Shown piece after piece: positions 1 through 5,249 of a stretch of 19,190 nt of DNA. Numbering within the stretch: the first letter of the stretch is position 1; every line of letters begins with the position of its first letter. A model generated the notes under the pieces. The model saw nothing but the letters and a program-made list of their open reading frames with translations. It was not told the origin of the DNA and did no database searches. The position numbers and the translations under genes were made by a program. The stretch comes from Victivallales bacterium (lineage in GTDB: Bacteria; Verrucomicrobiota; Lentisphaeria; Oligosphaerales; Oligosphaeraceae): contig JAFTAC010000661.1 of the NCBI GenBank assembly GCA_017458805.1, positions 1-19,190 on the forward strand, in the 5' to 3' direction.

Positions 1-550
1 ACAACATGTTCAGCCTGTGGTCGTTGAACAACGGTTCAAGCTCTGTCGGAAGCGGGGTCATCAGCTCCCGAAGGCTTCTGGGACCGTCCCATTTGGCATC
101 TGAGAGAAAGAGAATCAGGCTGACGATGGGCTTCAGCCTGTCCTGCGGTAGAAGATGCGATGTGAAGTACTTGGCAACCTCCCCCCTTTTCTCCCTTCTG
201 TTGGCATTCTCAATCTCCATGACCTGCTTGTTGTAGAAGACGTACTCGTATCCCAAGGTTCTGACGGGCATGGAGTAGTCAACAAAAGACTGCTCCTCGA
301 TGCCCAGGATGACGTAGTTCGTCGTCTCCGATGTCTTGCAGGAAAGCATCTTCAGCACATCCCGCCTTCTCTCGTGCGTTTTCTCCTTCTCCTTTTTCAT
401 TTTGGAACGGAAATAGCCCGTCGTCTCCATTTCCGAAAGCGCATCAGGTGCAACAACCTGCTCGCCTCCAAAAACCGCCCCGTTGAAGGCGTCCGCAAAC
501 ACAAACGGGTCGCTCAACAACTCCTTTGACAATGAATCCTTTTCCTGCAT
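1..550 (-). CDS. Rpn/YhgA-like PD-(D/E)XK recombination-promoting nuclease / putative transposase, partial
   Basis: This is an open frame on the minus strand that starts at the ATG at 550-548 and is still open at base 1, so about 183 residues are visible and the C-terminus lies outside the window. Near the N-terminus the translation has DPFVFADAFN followed by FGGEQVV, then YVILGIEEQS, DYSMPVRTLGYEY and NKQV. This series is what I know from the Rpn (YhgA-like, 'putative transposase') family of PD-(D/E)XK nucleases, which promote RecA-independent recombination and often behave as selfish, multi-copy genes. An in-frame ATG at 607 would add 19 residues. However, a promoter-like pair ending at 611 would place the transcript start at about 604, and an AGAGG motif touches the 607 ATG with no spacing, so I chose 550. 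The distal catalytic residues cannot be judged because of the truncation. The family call is fairly secure; the activity is inferred. Confidence 0.8.
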   Translation of the reverse strand, partial: MQEKDSLSKELLSDPFVFADAFNGAVFGGEQVVAPDALSEMETTGYFRSKMKKEKEKTHERRRDVLKMLSCKTSETTNYVILGIEEQSFVDYSMPVRTLGYEYVFYNKQVMEIENANRREKRGEVAKYFTSHLLPQDRLKPIVSLILFLSDAKWDGPRSLRELMTPLPTELEPLFNDHRLNML

Positions 551-610
551 CTTCGCATGATTCCCCTGTGGACTTTGTAAACCTGGCAGTGAAACCTTAG
601 AAGACATCCT

Positions 611-640
611 CTAATATAAAGCTACTGCCCTTTTTGTCAA
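611..640 (-). promoter_or_regulatory. Sigma70-like promoter for the Rpn-type nuclease gene
   Basis: Read on the minus strand, a perfect TTGACA (640-635) is followed after 18 bases by TATTAG (616-611), 4 of 6 matches to TATAAT. The start point would fall at about 604, ahead of the ATG at 550. The -35 overlaps an inverted repeat, TTTTTGTC (631-638) with GACAAAAA (648-655), which could be an operator or simple AT-rich symmetry. This is sequence resemblance only. Confidence 0.45.
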
Positions 641-783
641 ATGATTCGACAAAAATCAATATAATGGGGATTTTGCAAAATGCAACTCAAATATTTGAAT
701 ATTTGGAAGTTTTTCCGTATCTATAAAAATATATAAATTACATTATATAATATTCGTGATATTCATATAAAAATAGAGGTTTT

Positions 784-846
784 GAGGTTCTAGGGGGGCT
801 AGAGGTTCTAGGTGGCTAGAGGTTCTAGGGGTTCTAGAGGTTCTAG
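784..846. repeat. Irregular repeat of GAGGTTCTAG
   Basis: GAGGTTCTAG or its core GGTTCTAG occurs at 784, 802, 819, 830 and 837, separated by short G-rich spacers, and the array ends in the palindrome TTCTAGAA. CTAG is usually the rarest tetramer in bacterial DNA, so this density is unusual. A related array with GAAGCTCT/CTAG units lies at 5085-5127. No function can be assigned. Confidence 0.75.
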
Positions 847-985
847 AAAACTCAAGAATAGTGTTACCCTGCAATACAACTGCAATGGCATTCCCCGCAA
901 TCGCCCAACTATCAAATTTTTATATCTACTTTCTTCAAGTGCTTATAAAAAAGTAAGGTGATTCGTTGAATGTCAAAAAGCCGAC

Positions 986-1014
986 TTGACAAGCCCTCCA
1001 AAACAGGCTACATT
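986..1014 (+). promoter_or_regulatory. Sigma70-like promoter upstream of the tandem repeat and AraC gene
   Basis: A perfect TTGACA (986-991) is followed after exactly 17 bases by TACATT (1009-1014), 4 of 6 matches to TATAAT. If used, it would give the AraC-family gene a leader of roughly 345 bases that includes the whole 21-bp repeat array. A possible weak stop signal, a GC palindrome followed by TTTTTT near 1034-1049, lies just downstream. This is resemblance only. Confidence 0.45.
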
Positions 1015-1090
1015 TGACCCCAACCCTAAGGGCGGGGCCCCGATTTTTTGACAGGTCATGTCCGTTTTTACGGTTCTGGGTGTGCTTCAA

Positions 1091-1289
1091 CTCCGCTTTG
1101 GTGTGGTCCGTCTCCGCTTTGGTGTGGTCCGGCTCCGCTTTGGTGTGGTCCGTCTCCGCTTTGGTGAGGTCCGTCTCCGCTTTGGTGAGGTCCGTCTCCG
1201 CTTTGGTGAGGTCCGTCTCCGCTTTGGTGTGGTCCGTCTCCGCTTTGGTGTGGTTCGTCTCCGCTTTGGTGTGGTCCGACTCCGCTTGG
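1091..1289. repeat. 21-bp tandem repeat, nine full units plus a partial tenth
   Basis: The unit CTCCGCTTTGGTGTGGTCCG plus one variable base (T, G or A) starts at 1091, 1112, 1133, 1154, 1175, 1196, 1217, 1238 and 1259, with a truncated copy at 1280-1289. Units 4 to 6 carry GAG in place of GTG, and one unit has TTCG in place of TCCG. A further decayed copy, CTCCACTTTAGTGAGG, sits at 1305-1320 and matches 14 of 16 bases. The unit length is a multiple of three, so several frames stay open and give heptapeptide repeats on both strands; I treat these as a by-product. The array lies in the presumed leader of the AraC gene. Confidence 0.92.
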
Positions 1290-1367
1290 GGAAACTGCCT
1301 TTAGCTCCACTTTAGTGAGGCTTTTGGATTCTTTTTGATTACTTACTATGTTTGAATACAGGATATT

Positions 1368-2204
1368 ATGAAAATTAGCAACCGTTTGGATTTGATATCG
1401 GTGTTCAATGCTTCGCGTTTTATGCTCAGGCATTATGCGAAGGGGTATTACCCTGTGAACAATTTGCTCATGAAGCCGATGTCGGTCAACCGTTTGTTTT
1501 TTCCGCTGGAGAATCTGAACAGGTCTGAAAACTTCATATCAGATTCTTTCAGGCGGTATTCATTATGCCCAGGGAAAATGTACTTTGTTCCCGCCTTTCT
1601 GCCAGCTTGTTTTCAACTTGACAGCCAGCTGCTTTTTCTTTCCATCCAGACCAATCTGGAGATTTTTCCAGGCGTGGAGCTCTTTTCTGGATGTCCGCGT
1701 ATGCTGGAAATACCTGCTCCGAATGAATATACCTCTCTACTGGAGCTTTTTGATTCGCACAGCCCTGATCAACTCTACCAGAACGCGGTGAAGGCTGGCA
1801 GTCTGGCTTTTTCAATAATGGCGCAACTTCTTGATTATTATGCGCCAGAGGATTTCTGGAAGCCGCTGGCTTTGCGTAAATATGCCGATTTAACCGAATA
1901 TCTGAACCAACATGGCACCGCCTTGACTTCGGTTGCCGACCTGGCCAAGGAAAAACGGCTTTCACGGGAGAGTTTCACCCGCCACTTTACCGCCGATACA
2001 GGAATCACCCCCAAGCAGCTGATTGACCGTTTTGTCATCGGACGCTGCCTGGCCCTCATTGGACAAGGCTACTCCTTCAAGGAGATATCATACTTGATGA
2101 AATTCAGGGACGAGTTCGCATTCTCTCGCTATTTCAAGCGGAACATGGGGGAATCCCCACGCTACTGGCGAAGCCGCTCGATTGGTGGCTTCACTCGTCG
2201 TTGA
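1368..2204 (+). CDS. AraC-family transcriptional regulator
   Basis: The product is a 278-residue DNA-binding regulator. The C-terminal part from about residue 172 is a typical AraC double helix-turn-helix. The first helix pair is in SVADLAKEKRLSRESFTRHF (about 188-207), a linking helix includes ITPKQLIDRFVIGRCLALI, and the second pair is in YSFKEISYLMKFRDEFAFSR with the family ending YFKRNMGESPRYWR (about 235-268). The first 150 residues are divergent and probably form a cupin-like ligand-sensing domain, but I see no residues that define a ligand. The ATG at 1368 has an AGG five bases upstream. The next gene on the same strand is the ceramidase-family gene, which is a possible target, but a MITE now lies between them. 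The AraC call is secure; effector and regulon are unknown. Confidence 0.93.
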   Translation: MKISNRLDLISVFNASRFMLRHYAKGYYPVNNLLMKPMSVNRLFFPLENLNRSENFISDSFRRYSLCPGKMYFVPAFLPACFQLDSQLLFLSIQTNLEIFPGVELFSGCPRMLEIPAPNEYTSLLELFDSHSPDQLYQNAVKAGSLAFSIMAQLLDYYAPEDFWKPLALRKYADLTEYLNQHGTALTSVADLAKEKRLSRESFTRHFTADTGITPKQLIDRFVIGRCLALIGQGYSFKEISYLMKFRDEFAFSRYFKRNMGESPRYWRSRSIGGFTRR

Positions 2205-2271
2205 AACACTGTTGCTGGGTACTAAAAATGTGCCCTCTTCGATTGCAAGAAACCTGTTGAGGTATCATATT

Positions 2272-2485
2272 ATTAGGTGGTAACTATTCAGAAGGAGAGC
2301 CAATAGGCACAGGCAACCTGCTTTTCTGCGCCTTGCCGCTCCGCTTTGCTACGCGGCACGGCGCAAAGGAAGTGGGGTATCACTGACCCGTGGGTTTCGT
2401 TCACGCCAGAGGCGCTCGCTGCACCCACGGCTATGCTCTTGCCGCCGCTAACGCGGCTACCCCTTCTGAATAGTTACATTAGGTG
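2272..2485. mobile_element. IS66-type MITE (198 bp) with 8-bp target duplication
   Basis: The element spans 2280-2477. Its ends are a perfect 16-bp inverted repeat, GTAACTATTCAGAAGG at 2280-2295 and the complement at 2462-2477. It is flanked by the identical octamer ATTAGGTG at 2272-2279 and 2478-2485. Ends beginning GTAA together with 8-bp target duplications are the known signature of the IS66 family. The element is far too short for a transposase, so it would be a non-autonomous derivative. The interior is highly structured: 2327-2339 pairs with 2353-2365 (12 of 13), and CCGTGGGT (2388-2395) pairs with ACCCACGG (2423-2430). It landed between the AraC gene and the ceramidase-family gene, and its right-hand duplication supplies an in-frame GTG that can mislead start calling. 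Confidence 0.88.
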
Positions 2486-2524
2486 AAAAGTTTTTCCCAA
2501 AATACAAAACATTCAATTCAACCT

Positions 2525-2530
2525 AAAGGA
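2525..2530 (+). promoter_or_regulatory. Ribosome binding site deciding the start of the ceramidase-family gene
   Basis: AAAGGA at 2525-2530 lies nine bases before the ATG at 2540. An upstream in-frame GTG at 2483 would add 19 residues, but it lies in the target duplication of the MITE, and the extra residues do not resemble the family. The ATG gives an N-terminus that begins directly with the conserved first strand. Confidence 0.7.
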
Positions 2531-2539
2531 AAGCAGAAG

Positions 2540-3856
2540 ATGTTCAAAATCGGTTATGCGCAGGAAATCATCACCCCGCCCGTCGGCGTTGGTCTGGCAG
2601 GCTACTTCAACAAGCGCCCCAACGAGGGTATGTATGACGACCTGTTTGTGAAAGTCATCGTCATTGAAAGCAAGGGCACGCGCTTCGGATTCATCGCTTT
2701 CGACCTGTGCAGCATCAGCAAAGAGCTGTTTGCGGCTCTGGAAGAGGGCATTGTCGCCAAGTACGGCAAGGCGCTCCATGACAATCTGATTATTTCCGCC
2801 ACCCACACCCATACTGGCCCCGAATTCCGCAAGGACCTCAACGACGTGACACGCTATGCCTTCGAGCGTACCGTGGAGGCCGCCCTGCGCGCCCTGGACC
2901 GCGCCATCATGAACCTGCTGCCTGGCGAAATCGAGGTCGGAAGCGTCTATAACAATCCATACGGCTTCGTCCGCCGCTACTGGATGAAGAACGGCACCAT
3001 CGTCACCAACCCAGGCTGGGGCAACAAGGAGATTGACAAGCCCGAGTGCGACTTCGACCGCACCATCGGAATCATCAAGATCATCCAGGGCGGACGCATC
3101 GCTGCCATCATCGCCAACATCGCCAACCACGGCGACACCATCGGTGGAAGCATTGTCTCCGCCGACTGGTATGGACGCTTCGCGCAGGAGATTCAGTACT
3201 CCCTCAAGACCAGCCTGCCTGTTCTGGTCATTGATGACGCCTCTGGCAACATCAACCACTTCGACTTCCACCAGAAAATCAACCAGAGCTCCTACAACGA
3301 GGCGACGCGCATCGGTCGCGGCTACGCCAGAATCGTTCTGGACGCGCTGGACAAGCTGGAGCCCCTGACCGCCGAGGACGTGGTTGTCAAGAACAGTACC
3401 GTGACCATCCCGCACCGCAAGCCCACCGAGGCGGAAATCGCCGAGGCCAAGCACATTCTTGCGACAGTGCCCGACATCAAGAAGGAAGGCGACTTCGAGA
3501 GCCAGGACCTGGCGAACAAAGTGCCAGCCGCCCTACGCTACTTTGCGCAGAAGATGCTGGACTGCGCCGAGAAGAGCACACCTTCGCATGACGCCCGCAT
3601 CACCGCCATCGAGCTGGGGGACCAATTGGCATTCGTCACGCTGCCAGGCGAGCCCTTCAACGGCATCGCGCAGGCCGTCCGCGAGGCCAGCAAGTTCAAA
3701 TACACCTTTATCATCGAGCTGTCGCAGTCCGTTTCGGGCTATGTTCCCATGCCCGAATGCTTCGAGCGCGGCGGCTATGAGGTGCAGGCGAACGTGAACT
3801 CCTGCGCTCAGAACGCGGCCACCGAAATCATCAAGGCGGTTGTGGCCAACATGTAA
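2540..3856 (+). CDS. Neutral/alkaline non-lysosomal ceramidase N-terminal domain protein
   Basis: The product is a 438-residue protein of the neutral ceramidase family, zinc amidases that split ceramide into sphingosine and a fatty acid. It opens with the family start GYAQEIITPPVGVGLAGYF. Then come THTHTGP (about 88-94), NHGDTIGG with His197, GNINHFD (236-242), LPGEPF with Glu371, and SGYVP with Tyr401. By analogy with Pseudomonas ceramidase, a His of the THTH motif, His197, Glu371 and Tyr401 would be the zinc ligands. Classical enzymes are about 650-750 residues with a signal peptide and a C-terminal Ig-like domain. This one lacks both, so it is a short, apparently cytoplasmic family member, and the true substrate may be another amide. 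Bacterial genes of this short type are often annotated only by domain. The AraC gene upstream may regulate it. The family assignment is strong; the substrate is uncertain. Confidence 0.88.
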   Translation: MFKIGYAQEIITPPVGVGLAGYFNKRPNEGMYDDLFVKVIVIESKGTRFGFIAFDLCSISKELFAALEEGIVAKYGKALHDNLIISATHTHTGPEFRKDLNDVTRYAFERTVEAALRALDRAIMNLLPGEIEVGSVYNNPYGFVRRYWMKNGTIVTNPGWGNKEIDKPECDFDRTIGIIKIIQGGRIAAIIANIANHGDTIGGSIVSADWYGRFAQEIQYSLKTSLPVLVIDDASGNINHFDFHQKINQSSYNEATRIGRGYARIVLDALDKLEPLTAEDVVVKNSTVTIPHRKPTEAEIAEAKHILATVPDIKKEGDFESQDLANKVPAALRYFAQKMLDCAEKSTPSHDARITAIELGDQLAFVTLPGEPFNGIAQAVREASKFKYTFIIELSQSVSGYVPMPECFERGGYEVQANVNSCAQNAATEIIKAVVANM

Positions 3857-3862
3857 CCGGAA

Positions 3863-3952
3863 GTGGTTAGTGGTTAGTGGTTAGTGGTTAGTTTTCGATC
3901 GCTTTTACAGTTATTATTTCTAACCACTAACCACTAACCACTAACCACTAAC
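3863..3952. repeat. Heptamer inverted repeat, (GTGGTTA)4 facing (TAACCAC)4
   Basis: Four exact copies of GTGGTTA fill 3863-3890 and four exact copies of TAACCAC fill 3921-3948, plus a trailing TAAC. They form a perfect 28-bp inverted repeat around a 30-base spacer. The arms can pair in several registers. The structure starts six bases after the ceramidase-family stop codon and ends nine bases before the ATG of the glycosyltransferase gene, where no Shine-Dalgarno sequence is visible. No U-tract follows, so it is not a canonical terminator. Confidence 0.93.
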
Positions 3953-3960
3953 AAAATGTC

Positions 3961-4761
3961 ATGCATCATTTTATCATTCGCACAGGGGCACTGGGGGATT
4001 TCGTCCTAACCTTGCCCCTGCTGAAGGCGCTTTCTGAAGAGGCGGCTGTCACGCTTGTGTGCCGCCGCGATTATTTGGCCTTGCTGCCAGATTTGCGCCA
4101 TCCAGTCGAGTGGATTTCGCCTGAAGCAAGCTGGTCGCTCTATGCCGACAAGGTGGAGGACCAGCTTGCTTTGCGTTTGCAAGGCAAGTGCTTCCACACA
4201 TTCGGAAAGCGAGATGCCACGTTTGAGCGGCGCATCCTGTCGGCTGGCGCCGTTTCAGTCATTTTCCATGACCCCAGACCGGCGGAACCGCCGTCTGCGG
4301 CCAGGCGGATGTTTTTGGAAGCGGGGCTGGAGCCTCCAGTGGATTTGGAGCAGACGCCCGTCATGCCTAGACGTTGTCCAGCTGGAAAGAGCCTTTGGAT
4401 TCACGCTGGAAGCGGTTCGCCATCAAAGAATCTCCCGCCCAGCTATTGGGCGCAGCGAGTGCGGGAGGTTTTTCCTGAAAAACTGCCGCCTGTCATCATT
4501 TCGTTTGGCGAGTGCGATTTGGGTTTGCGCGAAGGTTTTCGGGAGGCGTTTGAAGGCATCCCCTACATGGCGGCAACCGATATGAGCCTGGCGCAGCTTC
4601 GGCTTCGCCTTGAGCAGGAGACGGTGGAGTTCTGGGGAGCGGACACGGGCGTCACGCATCTTGCCGCCGCCGTGGGCATCCCTGTGACAGCCGTTTACAC
4701 AACTACCTCGCCTGAGATCTGGCGCCCCTGCGGGTTTTGCAGGATTGAACGAATGTGTTAG
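3961..4761 (+). CDS. Glycosyltransferase family 9 (heptosyltransferase-like)
   Basis: The 266-residue product resembles ADP-heptose:LPS heptosyltransferases, which add heptose to the LPS inner core on the cytoplasmic face of the inner membrane. The N-terminus IIRTGALGDFVLTLPLLKAL (about 5-24) is the typical acceptor-side start. IHAGSGSPSKNLP (about 147-159) is the nucleotide-binding region, and GADTGVTHLAAAVGIPVTAVY with TSPEIWRP (about 226-256) is the family's C-terminal signature. At 266 residues it is shorter than the usual 320-350, the missing length being in the middle and at the C-terminus. The ATG at 3961 has no recognisable ribosome binding site because the heptamer hairpin occupies that space; an ATG at 3956 is out of frame. 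Family membership is good; the donor sugar is not established. Confidence 0.85.
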   Translation: MHHFIIRTGALGDFVLTLPLLKALSEEAAVTLVCRRDYLALLPDLRHPVEWISPEASWSLYADKVEDQLALRLQGKCFHTFGKRDATFERRILSAGAVSVIFHDPRPAEPPSAARRMFLEAGLEPPVDLEQTPVMPRRCPAGKSLWIHAGSGSPSKNLPPSYWAQRVREVFPEKLPPVIISFGECDLGLREGFREAFEGIPYMAATDMSLAQLRLRLEQETVEFWGADTGVTHLAAAVGIPVTAVYTTTSPEIWRPCGFCRIERMC

Positions 4762-4817
4762 CAGCGTGCGGTCAATCGCCAATGAGTGTGGCGGTTTTCG
4801 ATTTTTCCAAATTCGAC

Positions 4818-4847
4818 TGGAAAAATGTCAAATTAATGGTATATTAT
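4818..4847 (+). promoter_or_regulatory. Possible promoter for the 31-residue basic protein
   Basis: TGGAAA (4818-4823) is followed after 18 bases by TATTAT (4842-4847), with an overlapping TATATT at 4840-4845, in an abrupt AT-rich stretch 60-90 bases ahead of the small gene. The -35 is poor and the -10 is good. The pair could serve the small gene alone or also the ppdK leader further down. Confidence 0.4.
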
Positions 4848-4895
4848 ACAATTGTCATTCTGTTTTTTCACAACAATACATAAATATCCATCATC

Positions 4896-4901
4896 AAGGA
4901 G
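4896..4901 (+). promoter_or_regulatory. Strong Shine-Dalgarno of the 31-residue gene
   Basis: AAGGAG at 4896-4901 sits five bases before the ATG at 4907. It fixes the start of a very short gene that would otherwise be read from an ATG at 4745 inside the end of the glycosyltransferase gene. It is among the best ribosome binding sites in the window, which supports the small gene as real. Confidence 0.75.
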
Positions 4902-4906
4902 TTTCA

Positions 4907-5002
4907 ATGAGCCAGCAACACATGAAGGCGCGTAAGCGCGCACGTCGCAAACAGTACATTCAGCGTTTGAAAGCCCGCGTCAATGAGGCGAAAAAGAAAT
5001 AA
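4907..5002 (+). CDS. Small, very basic 31-residue protein of unknown function
   Basis: The product begins MSQQHMKARKRARRKQYIQR and ends in KKK. About half of the 31 residues are Lys or Arg, with almost no acidic residues, and it would form one amphipathic basic helix. This composition is typical of small ribosome- or RNA-associated proteins, for example the very short ribosomal proteins, but I do not recognise it as a named family and it does not match bS22, bTHX or bL36. Evidence that it is real: a strong AAGGAG five bases upstream, its own AT-rich promoter-like region, and a hairpin region immediately after the stop. Role is unknown; binding to RNA or the ribosome is inferred from charge alone. 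Confidence 0.68.
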   Translation: MSQQHMKARKRARRKQYIQRLKARVNEAKKK

Positions 5003-5005
5003 TCT

Positions 5006-5028
5006 AGCTCATTGAGCAGGGGTTTTTT
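5006..5028 (+). terminator. Weak terminator candidate after the small basic gene
   Basis: A short hairpin GCTC-ATT-GAGC (5007-5017) is followed by AGGGG and then TTTTTT (5023-5028). The stem is only four pairs and separated from the T-run, so this is a marginal candidate; read-through toward ppdK remains possible. Confidence 0.3.
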
Positions 5029-5033
5029 GGTTG

Positions 5034-5066
5034 CGCTCCCGCATCTTGAAGCAAGATTCGGGAGCG
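5034..5066. repeat. 15-bp near-perfect hairpin without U-tract
   Basis: CGCTCCCGCATCTTG (5034-5048) pairs with 5052-5066 with one mismatch across a three-base loop, AAG. No T-run follows on either strand. It may stabilise the 3' end of the small gene's transcript, or belong to a dispersed palindrome family. Confidence 0.7.
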
Positions 5067-5084
5067 TATGCATTTTATGGAGGG

Positions 5085-5127
5085 CTCTAGTTTTTTTCTA
5101 GAAGCTCTGAAGCTCTAGAAGCTCTAG
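5085..5127. repeat. CTAG-rich repeat with GAAGCTCT units
   Basis: GAAGCTCT occurs at 5101, 5109 and 5118, interleaved with CTAG, and a CTAG-TTTTTTT-CTAG symmetry lies just before it. The pattern resembles the GAGGTTCTAG array at 784-846 with a changed centre. No coding potential. Confidence 0.65.
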
Positions 5128-5149
5128 CAGCCTTAAAACAAGCAATTTC

Positions 5150-5231
5150 GGCGCCTTCGGGTGTAATGGTTCGGTCCTGGCGAACAGCTATAGGACGGTG
5201 TTAATCAGGACCGTGGCATTGCACCAGCGCC
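5150..5231 (+). promoter_or_regulatory. Structured RNA leader of the ppdK gene
   Basis: An 82-base segment folds into one long arm of three stacked stems. GGCGC (5150-5154) pairs with GCGCC (5227-5231), GGTGTAATG (5160-5168) with CATTGCACC (5217-5225, one G-U pair), and CGGTCCTG (5172-5179) with CAGGACCG (5206-5213). A 26-base terminal loop holds AGGAC (5192-5196), which could instead pair with GTCCT (5174-5178), so two exclusive folds exist. The element ends 18 bases before the ppdK ATG, and no Shine-Dalgarno is visible between them. It does not match a riboswitch class that I know. The pairing is seen; a regulatory role is inferred. Confidence 0.6.
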
Positions 5232-5249
5232 GCAAGTAAACAATAAACC

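Larger units (their letters stand above)
551..1367. other. 817-base gene-free, repeat-rich intergenic region
   Basis: No credible gene is visible here. The interval from about 640 to 780 is very AT-rich. It is followed by CTAG-containing repeats (784-846), a plain stretch from about 850 to 980 in which I see nothing, a promoter-like pair (986-1014), a short GC palindrome CGGGGCCCCG followed by a T-run (near 1034-1049) and the 21-bp tandem repeat (1091-1289). The open frames across the tandem repeat exist because the unit is 21 bp with no stop in several frames, and they are not supported as genes. Confidence 0.7.

Noticed and set aside
1068..1433. Minus-strand open frame with GPHQSGD heptapeptide repeats, and two plus-strand frames over the same repeat
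   Set aside because: A 21-bp unit without stops keeps several frames open on both strands. No ribosome binding site or non-repeat domain supports any of them, and the minus frame overlaps the start of the AraC gene.
2483..2539. GTG start giving the ceramidase-family protein 19 extra residues
   Set aside because: The GTG lies in the target duplication of the MITE and the extra residues do not match the family; AAAGGA supports the ATG at 2540.
3863..3952. Short CRISPR-like array
   Set aside because: The heptamers abut each other with no spacers and face in opposite directions, so it is an inverted simple repeat.
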